A stretch of 43,563 nt of DNA. Source: Gemmatimonadota bacterium (lineage in GTDB: Bacteria; Gemmatimonadota; Gemmatimonadetes; Gemmatimonadales; GWC2-71-9). Position numbers and translations under genes: made by a program. The notes under the pieces are model-generated. The model did no database searches. It worked only from the letters and a program-made list of their open reading frames with translations, and was not told the DNA's origin. Below, piece by piece: positions 32,847 through 42,142 of this stretch (its first letter is position 1; every line of letters starts with the position of its first letter). The stretch covers positions 1 through 43,563 of the forward strand of contig QHUK01000060.1 in the NCBI GenBank assembly GCA_003222085.1, written 5' to 3'.

Positions 32847-33251
32847 ATGCCAGGTCGCCATCAACTCACCGAGCTGCAGCTCGCCATCCTGCGCGTCATC
32901 TGGGACAAGGGCGAAGCGACGGTCCAGGACATCTGGGAAGCCCTGCACCCCGAGCGCGGGCTCGCCCAAACCACCGTCGCCACCATGCTGTCGCGACTCG
33001 AGCGCCGTGGTGTCGTCACCCGGCGGGCCCCCCCCCAGGCCCGCCAGTACCACTACCGCGCCGCGGTGACCGAAGAAGAGGTGCAGCACTCGATGGTCGG
33101 TGAGCTGACCGAGCGCCTGTTCGACGGCGACGTCACCGCCCTGGTCCAGCACCTGCTGTCGGGCGCGGACGTGAGCCCCGGTGACCTCGCCAAGATCCGC
33201 GAAATGATCGCACGCGTCGAAAGCACCGCCCCCGCCCCGGAGACCAAATGA
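32847..33251 (+). CDS. BlaI/MecI/CopY-family repressor
   Basis: This 134-residue winged-helix repressor carries LTELQLAILRVIWDKGEATV, QTTVATMLSRLERRGVV and a C-terminal dimerisation helix. In the Bla/Mec systems the partner M56 protease triggers cleavage of the repressor. The stop overlaps the start of the M56 gene (ATGA), so the pair is translationally coupled. Two operator-like dyads lie in its own promoter. Confidence 0.94.
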   Translation: MPGRHQLTELQLAILRVIWDKGEATVQDIWEALHPERGLAQTTVATMLSRLERRGVVTRRAPPQARQYHYRAAVTEEEVQHSMVGELTERLFDGDVTALVQHLLSGADVSPGDLAKIREMIARVESTAPAPETK

Positions 33252-35245
33252 CCGCCCCCCCCGCCGCCCCCCTCGCATCCAGCCTGTTCGCGTGGCTGCT
33301 CACGTACCTGATTCACAGCACGGTGCTCCTGGGGGTCGCATGGCTCGTGACCCGACGCCGGCGCCTCGAGCCAGGGGTCTCCGACCTCCTCTGGAAAGTG
33401 GCGCTACTCGCGAGTCTCGTGACCGGCACCATCCAGGCGCGCCTCCGACTTTCGACGCCCGCGGCGGTAACGCTGCCCGCAGCGCCGAGCGTAGGCGAAC
33501 CCGGTACTGTCCGGAATAACGAATCGCCGGCCCGCCCCACCGCCGAGCACACCTCTACAACCTCTACGACCTCTACGACCTCTACCGCCCTTTTCACGCC
33601 GTCGATTCCCCTGCTCACCGTACTCCTGTGGGCCGCAGTCGCGCTCGCCTCGTCGCTCTATTACGTCGCGCGGCGGCTGATCCTGGTCGGCCGCCTCGCC
33701 GACCGCCGTGCCGTGAGCGACGGACCGCTCGCCGCCACGCTCGCCGATCTCCAACGCGCCACGGGATACCGCCGCCGCGTTCGCCTCACGATGGCCCGGA
33801 CCATCTCCAGTCCCGTGGCCCTGGGTCTCTCCGAGATCTGCGTGCCGGAGCTGGCGCTGTCCGAGCTCGGGGCCGAGCAGCAGCGCAGCATGCTGGCGCA
33901 CGAGCTGGCGCATCTGGCGCGGCGCGATTCCGTGTGGCTCGCGGGCGCGAGCCTGATCGAGCGTTTCTTCTTCTTCCAGCCGCTCAACCGGCTCGCGCGC
34001 CGGGAGCTCGAGACGACGGCTGAATACCTGAGCGACGAGTGGGCCATGCGGAAAACCGGCTCGGCGGTTTCGCTCGCGAAGTGTCTGGCGACGGTGGCCG
34101 AATGGATCCAGGCCTCCCCCCTGGGCGTACCCGTCGCGGGCCTCGCCGAGCGGCGCTCGCTGCTGGTCGCCCGTATCGCCCGACTGCTCGACGGACGACT
34201 GCCCTCGAGCCCCGCATCGCGGCGCGGTTGGGCCATCGCCGCGGCGTTGGGCGTGGTGGCGACCATCGCCGCCGCCCCGCGCGTGTCCCAGCCCTCACCC
34301 CCTGTCCCCCTCTCCGTTCCGGAGAGGGGGGACTACGTGCGTTCCCCCTCTCCCGAAGGGAGAGGGGGCCAGGGGGTGAGGACCCGAACGGGGTCAGGGG
34401 GTGAGGACACCACCGTGGTCAAAGCCCTGATCGCCCGCCTCAAGGACGAAAACGCGGGCGTGCGTCGCGCCGCCGCACATTCGCTCGGACAGCTGGGCGA
34501 TCCCCGCGCCGTGCAGCCGCTGATCGTCGTGCTGGCGGATTCGGACGCCGAAGTGCGCTCGACCGCCGTGGACGCGCTGGCAGACCTCGAAGACCCCAGA
34601 GCCATCGGCCCGATCGCGGGTCTCCTCAAGGACCCGGTCGCCGACGTGAGGCACAACGCGCTCTCCGCCCTGTCGCACTGGGAGCAGGGCGTGCCCACGG
34701 CGCCGGTGGTGGCCCTGTTGGACGACCCCAGCGCCGACGTGCGCCATGAAGCGGTCGACTTGCTCGAGCACCTCCACGCGCGCTCGGCGGGCAGCGCCAT
34801 CGCCCGCTTGATTCATGACCCGTCGGCCGACGTGCGCAGCGCCGTCGTCCAGGCGCTCGGTAACTTGGGCGCCCAGAGCGGCGCTGCCGCCATCACCGAA
34901 GCGCTGGGCGACGCCAATGCCGACGTCCGCCACGCGGCGCTCAGCGCGCTCAACGATCTCAAGGCGCCGATCGCCGAAGCGACGCTTCTCAACCTCATGA
35001 AGGATGCGAGCGCCGACGTCCGCCAGCGCGCCGCCGAGCTCGCGGGCGAGCGCTCGGTGGTCGCCGCGATTCCCGCGCTGCGCCGGCTGATCGACGACCC
35101 CCGAGGCGACGTGCGCGAAGCCGCCACCGAAGCCCTGGGCCACATCGCCGACCCCGCCGCCCGCCAGGCGCTGCAGGCAGCACTGCAGTCGCCCGATCCC
35201 AAGGTCCGCCGCGCCGCCGCCGAGGCACTGGGGCAGGATCCATGA
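33248..35245 (+). CDS. M56 (BlaR1-like) membrane metallopeptidase with C-terminal HEAT repeats
   Basis: This is a 665-residue protein. Transmembrane helices lie at about 12-34, 48-62, 122-142 and 327-343. The M56 peptidase core holds HELAH (His218, Glu219, His222) and a downstream E-x-x-AEYLSDEWA ligand region. Instead of a penicillin-binding sensor, residues 389-665 are about nine HEAT repeats (DP-x-ADVR turns). Residues 348-388 are Pro/Gly/Arg-rich and are encoded by a REP-like repeat inserted in frame. A nine-base tandem repeat encodes TSTTSTTSTTST near residue 102. It probably senses an external signal through protein contacts and cuts BlaI. Confidence 0.92.
   Translation: MTAPPAAPLASSLFAWLLTYLIHSTVLLGVAWLVTRRRRLEPGVSDLLWKVALLASLVTGTIQARLRLSTPAAVTLPAAPSVGEPGTVRNNESPARPTAEHTSTTSTTSTTSTALFTPSIPLLTVLLWAAVALASSLYYVARRLILVGRLADRRAVSDGPLAATLADLQRATGYRRRVRLTMARTISSPVALGLSEICVPELALSELGAEQQRSMLAHELAHLARRDSVWLAGASLIERFFFFQPLNRLARRELETTAEYLSDEWAMRKTGSAVSLAKCLATVAEWIQASPLGVPVAGLAERRSLLVARIARLLDGRLPSSPASRRGWAIAAALGVVATIAAAPRVSQPSPPVPLSVPERGDYVRSPSPEGRGGQGVRTRTGSGGEDTTVVKALIARLKDENAGVRRAAAHSLGQLGDPRAVQPLIVVLADSDAEVRSTAVDALADLEDPRAIGPIAGLLKDPVADVRHNALSALSHWEQGVPTAPVVALLDDPSADVRHEAVDLLEHLHARSAGSAIARLIHDPSADVRSAVVQALGNLGAQSGAAAITEALGDANADVRHAALSALNDLKAPIAEATLLNLMKDASADVRQRAAELAGERSVVAAIPALRRLIDDPRGDVREAATEALGHIADPAARQALQAALQSPDPKVRRAAAEALGQDP
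34293..34407. repeat. REP-like double-hairpin element inserted in frame in the M56 gene
   Basis: The sequence starts CCTCACCCCCTG. Two hairpins follow, CCCCCTCTCC/GGAGAGGGGG (34306-34330) and CCCCCTCTCCC/GGGAGAGGGGG (34344-34367). Two inverted copies, AGGGGGTGAGGA (34371-34382 and 34396-34406), close it. The leader and hairpin match the element at 909-948. Confidence 0.85.
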
Positions 35246-36522
35246 TCCGCGCCCTGTACCTCCTCGTCCTCTCGGTGGCGGCTGGGGGTGGGGGCCCCGG
35301 GCGGCCCGGCGCCGATTCCGCCCGCGTGGCGACGCTGCTCGCCGCGCTCGCCCACACCGATCCCGTGATCTGCGACTTGATCGGCGACCAGCTCGGCAAC
35401 TTCTGGATAGGTGACGAACCCGGTCGCTTGGGCCGCTTCGACGACGCACCCAACGTCCAGGGAGCGAAAGACTCCCTGGCCGGGCGCATCACCGATCCCC
35501 GGGCGGTGTCGCTCCTGGTCGCGACGCTCGGCAGCGACAACCAGTGCGTGCGCCGCGTTGCGGCGAAATTGCTCGGGCACAGCGCCGTGTCCGCTAATGT
35601 GCTCGGCAGTTTGCTCGAGAACGCGTCACCCAGGATTCGCGAGAGCGCCGCGTATGCCGCGGGGGTCGGCGAGCGGCACGAGACTAGGGGCCCACTCGAG
35701 CGCCGGCTCGCCGATAGCGCGTCGGGACCCGCGGCCATGGCCGCCTGGGCTCTGGGCGAAATCCAGGATCCCGCCTCCGCGCCGGCGTTGCAGGGTGCGG
35801 TGCATTCGCCGTCACCGCGCGTGCGGTTGGCAAGTGCCTGGGCCTTGGGGCGGTTCGAGGACGCGAGCTACGCGAAGGACGTCCTGCCGCTGCTGCGGGA
35901 TGTCGATCCCGTGATGCGCGCGACGGCCGCCGAGGCCCTCGGCCAGATGAAGGGCCCGCGCGTCGGGGCCGCGCTGGTCGGCGCGCTCACCGACCGCAAC
36001 GACGCGGTGCGGCGGGCGGCGGTGAGCGCGCTGGCCGACTTGAACGAGCGGTCCGCGGTACCACCGATCGAGGGGTTGCTGCTCAACGATCCGGACGCGG
36101 ACGTGCGGCGGGAATGCGCCAGTGCCTTGGGTAACTTGAGCCTGGCGCGCTCGCTCGAGCCGCTGGCCCGGGCGCTCGGCGACGAAGAGGTGGACGTGCG
36201 GCGCGAAGCCGCGAGCGCGATCGGCGACCTCGATGACGTGACCAAAGCCCCGGCCGCGCTGGTACGCGCCACCACGTCGCCGGACCTGGACCTGCGCCGC
36301 CACGCCACCAAGGCGCTCGCCCACATCGGCGATCTCGCCACGGTGCAAGCGCTGGTGGACCGGCTGGGGGACGACGACAAGAGCATCCGGCTAGCCGCCG
36401 TCGAGGGCCTGGGCGAGATGAAAGTCGCCGCCGCACTTCCCGCGCTCACCCGGGCCCTGAACGACCGCGATCCCGAGGTGCGGCGGGCGGCGGCGGAGGC
36501 GTTGGGGAAGACGGATAATTAA
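35242..36522 (+). CDS. Exported HEAT-repeat protein
   Basis: This 426-residue protein has a short signal-like N-terminus (MIRALYLLVLSVAAGGG), then about ten HEAT repeats from residue 80 on, with recurring VRRAA-x-x-ALG turns. HEAT solenoids mediate protein-protein contacts. The start overlaps the stop of the M56 gene (ATGA), making this the third gene of the blaI operon. It could be the partner or ligand-presenting subunit of the HEAT part of the M56 protein. It ends 3 bp before the convergent Uma2 gene. Confidence 0.87.
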   Translation: MIRALYLLVLSVAAGGGGPGRPGADSARVATLLAALAHTDPVICDLIGDQLGNFWIGDEPGRLGRFDDAPNVQGAKDSLAGRITDPRAVSLLVATLGSDNQCVRRVAAKLLGHSAVSANVLGSLLENASPRIRESAAYAAGVGERHETRGPLERRLADSASGPAAMAAWALGEIQDPASAPALQGAVHSPSPRVRLASAWALGRFEDASYAKDVLPLLRDVDPVMRATAAEALGQMKGPRVGAALVGALTDRNDAVRRAAVSALADLNERSAVPPIEGLLLNDPDADVRRECASALGNLSLARSLEPLARALGDEEVDVRREAASAIGDLDDVTKAPAALVRATTSPDLDLRRHATKALAHIGDLATVQALVDRLGDDDKSIRLAAVEGLGEMKVAAALPALTRALNDRDPEVRRAAAEALGKTDN

Positions 36523-36525
36523 GGG

Positions 36526-37095
36526 CTAGAAGATCACGCTCAGCTTGCAGGTGAACCCGGGTACGACGTCCTCGCCGTCGAGGGCGCCGTCGGTATCGAC
36601 GGACGCGTCGCTGCCATCGGCCCGATAGACGCGGGCACGCCGGCCGGCAGGGTCGACGACCCACACGAGCCGGGTTCCGGCGCTCAACCAGTCTGCGACC
36701 TTCGCCAGGACCTCACCCGGCCGGTCGTCGGGTGAGAGGACTTCGACGACGAGATCGGGGGCGAGCCGTGCAAATCCAGCGGGCGGCGGGTCCGGGAGCC
36801 GCTCGCGACGGACGAACGCGGCGTCTGGTGCCCGCACGGTATCGGGATCGGTGGCAAGCGTGAAACCGGTCTCGGCGGCCACGACTTGGCCGAGGTCCTG
36901 GGCATCCGCGTAGTCCATCAGGACCTTGGCGAGCCGGGCGGCCACGGCGCCGTGGCGATAGCCCGCCGGCTCCTTGACGATGAGCACACCCTTCACCAGC
37001 TCGACGTGCTTGTCGGGCAGGCGGAGGCGTTCCAGCTGGTCGGCCGTCACTAACGTTGGCGTCATGGCGGGAACGTACTGGCGGTCGCGCATCAT
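36526..37095 (-). CDS. Uma2 family (DUF820) putative endonuclease, copy 1
   Basis: This 189-residue protein of the PD-(D/E)XK-like Uma2 family contains LPDKHVELVKGVLIV, VRAPDAAFVRR, PDLVVEVLSPDD and KVADWLSAGTRLVWVVDP. The Asp, Glu-x-Val and Lys positions fit the fold. The start at 37095 gives the same length as the paralog at 41227-41796 and aligns its upstream sequence. A downstream ATG at 37065 is the alternative. The biological role of Uma2 proteins is not known. The gene is convergent with the HEAT operon. Confidence 0.88.
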   Translation of the reverse strand: MMRDRQYVPAMTPTLVTADQLERLRLPDKHVELVKGVLIVKEPAGYRHGAVAARLAKVLMDYADAQDLGQVVAAETGFTLATDPDTVRAPDAAFVRRERLPDPPPAGFARLAPDLVVEVLSPDDRPGEVLAKVADWLSAGTRLVWVVDPAGRRARVYRADGSDASVDTDGALDGEDVVPGFTCKLSVIF

Positions 37096-37226
37096 GGTCA
37101 AGCGAGTGTGATAGGTTTGCGTCAACGATGCCTCAACGCGCGGGTTGGTCACGCTCCCGTTCGGTGATCCCCGGGCTTGCGTTCGGGGTCAGCCGTGCCT
37201 CTCTCGCTCCATCACGACTTCCCCGT

Positions 37227-37790
37227 TCAGCGGCTCCCGTAATCGGTGAAGACGTAGTCTCTCGCCTTCACGATCGTGTGGCACCCCAATCCACACTTGG
37301 CGTCGTTCCCCTGCGGCGGCGCGTCGGCCGTGGTGCCGGGCGAGAAGGTGCGGGACGCCGCGCTATAGTTGAACGCGGCCCATCCCCACCCGCCGCTGTC
37401 GGCGAACCGCTTGCTGTCCTTCACCATGAAGTCGACGTCATGCTGCGTGCCCGGGACCGTCGCGGCGGGGAAGGTCTCCAGCTTTTTCGGGTTCCAATGG
37501 ATCTTCGCCATCTTGGAGCCGTCGGGGAACGGCTTGCCGTTCGCGGGAACGCCGGCCCGGTAGGCCTCGATCATCACGGGATTGGCGAGGATCGCGGCAA
37601 ACAGGGGTCCGTCCTGACTGACGGAGACAACCTGCCAGGCCTCGTATCCCCTGAACTCGGAGAACGCGAGCCCACCCGGCACTTTCAGGGTGTACTTGTC
37701 CTGGACGACCTGGGCGGACACGGCGCTGCCGCCCAAGGCACTAACGAGTGCCGTCACGATCGCAATCGTCAGCATGCGTTTGCTCTTCAT
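37227..37790 (-). CDS. Cytochrome P460 family protein
   Basis: This 187-residue exported protein has a signal peptide (MKSKRMLTIAIVTALVSALGG). The C-terminal CGLGCHTIVKARDYVFTDYG contains a CxxCH haem-binding site followed by the YVFTDYG end of the P460 family. The middle has EAWQVVSVSQ and WGWAAFNYS, also family-typical. P460 enzymes oxidise hydroxylamine or act as periplasmic haem proteins. The Lys cross-link residue (HNPKKL-type region) may be in WNPKKLET. AAGGAG lies about 10 nt before the ATG. Confidence 0.9.
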   Translation of the reverse strand: MKSKRMLTIAIVTALVSALGGSAVSAQVVQDKYTLKVPGGLAFSEFRGYEAWQVVSVSQDGPLFAAILANPVMIEAYRAGVPANGKPFPDGSKMAKIHWNPKKLETFPAATVPGTQHDVDFMVKDSKRFADSGGWGWAAFNYSAASRTFSPGTTADAPPQGNDAKCGLGCHTIVKARDYVFTDYGSR

Positions 37791-37926
37791 CACGAGTTGC
37801 TCCTTTACTCGAATGGGACGCGACAGGGCGATAGACATACCGCAGCATTATGCCACCGGTGATGAGCGAAGACGAGGGGTTCCCGGACCGGTTATTCTAT
37901 TACGCTCCTCCACCGGAGACGATCTC

Positions 37927-38721
<795 letters not shown>

Positions 38722-38815
38722 GGCCAGACGATCGCCGTCAGCCGGCAGGCCCGCGATTGACCTGGTCGTGACGCCCCTCGTAGCTTGACCGGATCGACCG
38801 TTCCAGAGGTGTGAG

Positions 38816-40918
38816 ATGAGCCACGCGACCGTCGACCGGCGGGAGTTTCTCAAGACCGGCGCCGCCGCCGGAGCTACCCTGCTCATCGGGCTGTATCTGC
38901 CGGCGTTCGATCCCCGCCCCCGCCCCCGCCCCGCCCCCGCGCACCCGCCCGAGCCGTTCAAGCCCAACGCCTGGATCGAAATCGGACCCGACGGCGCGGT
39001 CACCATCTGGACCGGCCGCTCCGAGATGGGTCAGGGCGTGCGCACCGCAATGCCCATGATCGTGGCCGAGGAGCTCGAGGCCGATTGGACGCGCGTGCGC
39101 GTGGCGCAGGCGGACGCCGACCCGGCCTACGGCGACCAGTTCACCGTCGGCAGCCGCAGCGTCCGGTCCGGCTTCGAGCCTCTACGAAAGGCGGGTGCCG
39201 CCGCCCGCGAGATGCTGATCGGCGCGGCGGCGCTCTCCTGGAACGTGCCGCGCGAGGCGTGCCGCGCCCGCAACGGGATGGTCGAGCACGTGCCGACTGG
39301 CCGCCGGCTCGGCTACGGCGACCTGGCGGCGCGCGCCGCCACCCTCTCCGTGCCGGCGGACCCGCCGCTCAAGTCCCCCTCGGAGTTTCGTCTGCTCGGG
39401 CACCGGATGCCGCGCGTGGACACACCGGACAAGGTCAGCGGCACGGCGGTCTTCGGCATGGACGTGCGCGTGCCAGGAATGCTGTACGCCGCGGTGGCGC
39501 GCTGCCCCGTGTTCGGCGGACACGTGAAGGCGTTCGACCCCGCCCCTGCCCTCGCCGTGCCGGGCGTGCAACGCGTGGTCCAAGTCTCGAGCGGCGTCGC
39601 GGTGGTAGCGACGGGCACTTGGCCTGCGTTCCAGGGAAAGAACGCCCTGAAAGTCGATTGGGACGAGGGCGCCACGGCGCGCTGGAGCAGTGATGGAATC
39701 TGGGCCGCGTTCGCCGCCGCGGCCGGGCGCCCCGGAGAAGTGATTCGCGCCGTGGGCGACGTGGACGCGAATCTCAAGGCCGCCGCGCGCACGGTCGAGG
39801 CGGTGTACCAGGCGCCCTATCTCGCTCACGCATGCATGGAGCCGATGAACTGTACGGCCCAAGTGCGCGGTGGTCGGTGCGAGATCTGGGCGCCGACGCA
39901 GAACCCGCAGGGCGTGCAACGAGCGGCGGCGCAGGTGACTGGCCTTCCTGTCGAGTCGGTAACCGTGCACGTCACCTATCTGGGTGGCGGCTTCGGGCGG
40001 CGTGGCGGACCGACCGATTACGCGACCGAGGCGGTGGAGTTGGCGCAGAAGATCGCCGGGCCCGTCCAAGTCGTGTGGACGCGGGAAGACGACATCCAGA
40101 ACGCCGTGTATCGCCCCGCCACGTACAATGTGCTGCGCGCGGGACTCGACGCGCGCGGCGCGCCGGTGGCGTGGAGCCACCGGCTGGTGGGGCCCGCGGG
40201 CGGGTCGTTCTTGCTCACGCGGGGCGCGGACGAGCTGATCTATCCCCTGCCCCATTTCCGCCTGGAGCGCGCTACCGTGGATGCCGGCGTCCCCATCGGG
40301 CCGTGGCGCGGCGTGGGACCGTCGCAGAACGGCTGGGTGGTGGAGAGCTTCGTGGACGAGCTCGCGCACGCGGCGGGGAAGGACCCGTACGCGTACCGCC
40401 GCGAGCTGGTCGCCGGGCACCCGCGGCTCGTCGGGGTACTCGACCTGGCAGCGCAGCGTGCGGGCTGGGGATCGGCGCCGCCGGCCGGCCGGGCGCGCGG
40501 GATCGCGCTGTGGCAGTTCGGCGAGACGTTCCTGTCCCACGTGGCCGAGGTGTCGGTGGCGCCGGGCGGCGCGGTGCGGGTGCACCACGTGGTGTGCGCC
40601 GCCGACTGCGGCATCCTCGTGAACCCCGACACGGTCGAGGCCCAGCTGCAGAGCGCGATCGTGTACGGCCTTACCGCGGCACTGTACGGGGAGATCACCA
40701 TCGAGCGCGGGCGGGTGGCGCAGAGCAACTTCACCGACTATCGGATGCTCGGGCTCGCGGAGACGCCGGAGATCGAGGTGCACCTGGTGCGGAGCGAGGC
40801 CGCGCCGGGTGGCGTCGGCGAGGCGGGCTTGCCGCCCATCGCGCCGGCGGTGTGCAACGCCATCTTCGCCGGGACCGGGAAACGAATTCGGCGGTTACCG
40901 ATCGGGCGGGTGGCGTAG
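38816..40918 (+). CDS. Tat-exported molybdopterin-binding subunit of a xanthine dehydrogenase-type enzyme
   Basis: This 700-residue protein has a Tat signal with Arg8-Arg9 (DRREFLKTGAAAGATLLIGL). The body is the large molybdenum-binding subunit of the IorB/aldehyde oxidase type: MGQGVRTAMPMIVAEELEAD, HACMEPMNCTA, LGGGFGRRGG and the catalytic Glu669 in GVGEAGLPP. It hydroxylates or oxidises aldehydes or N-heterocycles using molybdenum cofactor. The usual small [2Fe-2S] subunit gene is not next to it, so the electron path is unclear. A Pro/Arg-rich stretch follows the signal. A repeat region follows directly. Confidence 0.93.
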   Translation: MSHATVDRREFLKTGAAAGATLLIGLYLPAFDPRPRPRPAPAHPPEPFKPNAWIEIGPDGAVTIWTGRSEMGQGVRTAMPMIVAEELEADWTRVRVAQADADPAYGDQFTVGSRSVRSGFEPLRKAGAAAREMLIGAAALSWNVPREACRARNGMVEHVPTGRRLGYGDLAARAATLSVPADPPLKSPSEFRLLGHRMPRVDTPDKVSGTAVFGMDVRVPGMLYAAVARCPVFGGHVKAFDPAPALAVPGVQRVVQVSSGVAVVATGTWPAFQGKNALKVDWDEGATARWSSDGIWAAFAAAAGRPGEVIRAVGDVDANLKAAARTVEAVYQAPYLAHACMEPMNCTAQVRGGRCEIWAPTQNPQGVQRAAAQVTGLPVESVTVHVTYLGGGFGRRGGPTDYATEAVELAQKIAGPVQVVWTREDDIQNAVYRPATYNVLRAGLDARGAPVAWSHRLVGPAGGSFLLTRGADELIYPLPHFRLERATVDAGVPIGPWRGVGPSQNGWVVESFVDELAHAAGKDPYAYRRELVAGHPRLVGVLDLAAQRAGWGSAPPAGRARGIALWQFGETFLSHVAEVSVAPGGAVRVHHVVCAADCGILVNPDTVEAQLQSAIVYGLTAALYGEITIERGRVAQSNFTDYRMLGLAETPEIEVHLVRSEAAPGGVGEAGLPPIAPAVCNAIFAGTGKRIRRLPIGRVA

Positions 40919-41229
40919 TCCTCACCCCCTGACCCCCAGAAGCAGATCCTTCGCAAAGCAGATCCTTCGCGCCTGCGGCGCTCAGGATGACAGGCTCGCT
41001 CCCTCCCTGGGGGAGAGAGTGGGAAACCACCCTCCCTTTCCTAATTTCCGAACCCGACCGGCGCTGTCATCCTGAGCGAGCGCGCGGAACGCGCGCGAGC
41101 GAAGGATCTGGCATGCGAGCGCGCGGAACGCGCGCGAGCGAAGGATCTGGCATGCGACCGCGCGGAACGCGCGCGAAGCGAAGGATCTGGCATGGCGAGC
41201 GCGCGGAACGCGCGCGAGCGAAGGATCTA
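40919..41229. repeat. Cluster of inverted and tandem repeats
   Basis: The 308 bp between two genes hold no gene. It starts with CCTCACCCCCTGACCCCC (REP-like leader). Two copies of CAGATCCTTCGC and a CGCTCAGGATGACAG (40978-40993) follow. In inverse orientation, CTGTCATCCTGAGCG starts at 41064, followed by four tandem units of about 37-41 bp (41073-41229) with GCGCGCGGAACGCGCGCGAG as the core and GCGAAGGATCT as the end. The units have no spacers, so this is not CRISPR. The last unit ends in the stop codon of the Uma2 gene. Confidence 0.9.
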
Positions 41230-41796
41230 GAAAATCTCCCCGACGGGGCACGAGAAGCCGGGCACTACGTCGCCCCCGTCGAGGCTCTCGTCCGCGGTCA
41301 GGATCTGTTCCGTGCCATCGTCGCGATACACGCGGGCCACACGCCGGGCGGGGTCCAGGACCCAGACTAGCCTAGTCCCGGCGGAGAGCCAGTCGGCGAC
41401 CTTGGCGAGGACCTCGCCGGCGCGATCGCCGGGTGAGATCACCTCAACGACCAAGTCGGGGGCGAAATGCGCGAATCCCGTCGGCTCGGGATCCGGGATT
41501 CGGTCTCTCCTGATGAACGCAACGTCGGGACCCCGGACGGTGTCCGGATTGCTGGCGAGCTTGAACCCCGCCTCCGCGTAGACTCGCCCCAATGCGGCCG
41601 CCCGCACGTGCGCGCCGAGAGCGAGGGCGAGATCCATCGCCACCCGTGCGTGCCGCATGCCTGGCAGCTCTCGCACGACGAGCAGGCCCCGGACGAGCTC
41701 CACCCGCTTGTCCGGGACGTAGACGTGCTGCAGCTCATCAGCGGTCAGGAGTGCCGGTGGCGACATGCGGGGAACGTACGTGGGCTCGGCGGGCAT
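41227..41796 (-). CDS. Uma2 family (DUF820) putative endonuclease, copy 2
   Basis: This 189-residue protein is clearly paralogous to the one at 36526-37095: YVPRMSPPALLTADELQHVY, VPDKRVELVRGLLVV, PDVAFIRRDRIPDP, PDLVVEVISPGD and KVADWLSAGTRLVWVLDP. It has the PD-(D/E)XK-like Uma2 fold and its role is unknown. The stop codon overlaps the last unit of the repeat cluster. The upstream region shares TTGACGCA and TCGCTTG with the other copy. Confidence 0.88.
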   Translation of the reverse strand: MPAEPTYVPRMSPPALLTADELQHVYVPDKRVELVRGLLVVRELPGMRHARVAMDLALALGAHVRAAALGRVYAEAGFKLASNPDTVRGPDVAFIRRDRIPDPEPTGFAHFAPDLVVEVISPGDRAGEVLAKVADWLSAGTRLVWVLDPARRVARVYRDDGTEQILTADESLDGGDVVPGFSCPVGEIF

Positions 41797-42142
41797 GGCA
41801 AGCGAATTTGTGCGGATGCGTCAACGCGAGATCAACGGCCGCAGGTGCTCACGCCCTCGTAAACGCTGCGATACACGATCCTGAACTTTGTCATCGGCAC
41901 GCTCCTGCGGCGTAAGCCGCCGTTAGGCGCCTTCGGCCGGGAGCCGCCCGCCCCGAAACAGTCATCGTAGTCCGCTAGCAAGTTTGGGTCACCCTTCGAC
42001 GAAAAGAGACAGATTGCCATTCCCTTGCGGACCGCAGTGAGGTCTGCATATTCGCGGTTAACTCAGATGCCATGAACCCCGAGGCGTAATGTTGTGCGGC
42101 CCGCCAATGCCTCGAGGGGAGCGGATCAGGGAACAGGTCACG
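41797..42142. other. Intergenic region with no clear gene
   Basis: This 346-bp gap separates divergent genes. A 20-codon minus-strand frame (41832-41894) with GGAG 7 nt before its ATG is the only small ORF of note. It has no recognisable product. At 41963-41983 there is a 21-base near-copy of the end of the cupredoxin gene (31580-31600), followed by similar flank with the terminator hairpin missing. The segment 42083-42142 contains a possible leader for the next gene. Nothing else is seen. Confidence 0.5.

Noticed and set aside
33550..33592. Nine-base tandem repeat encoding TSTTSTTSTTST
   Set aside because: It is a small in-frame microsatellite in a linker, noted within the M56 entry, with no further signal.
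39182..40783. 533-codon minus-strand open frame
   Set aside because: It is antisense to the molybdopterin subunit, which has a Tat signal and a catalytic Glu.
41073..41229. CRISPR-like tandem repeat
   Set aside because: The units abut directly with no unique spacers, and no cas gene is present.
41832..41894. 20-codon minus-strand ORF before the Uma2 gene
   Set aside because: GGAG is well placed, but the product has no signal, leader or family feature, and the other Uma2 copy has no equivalent.
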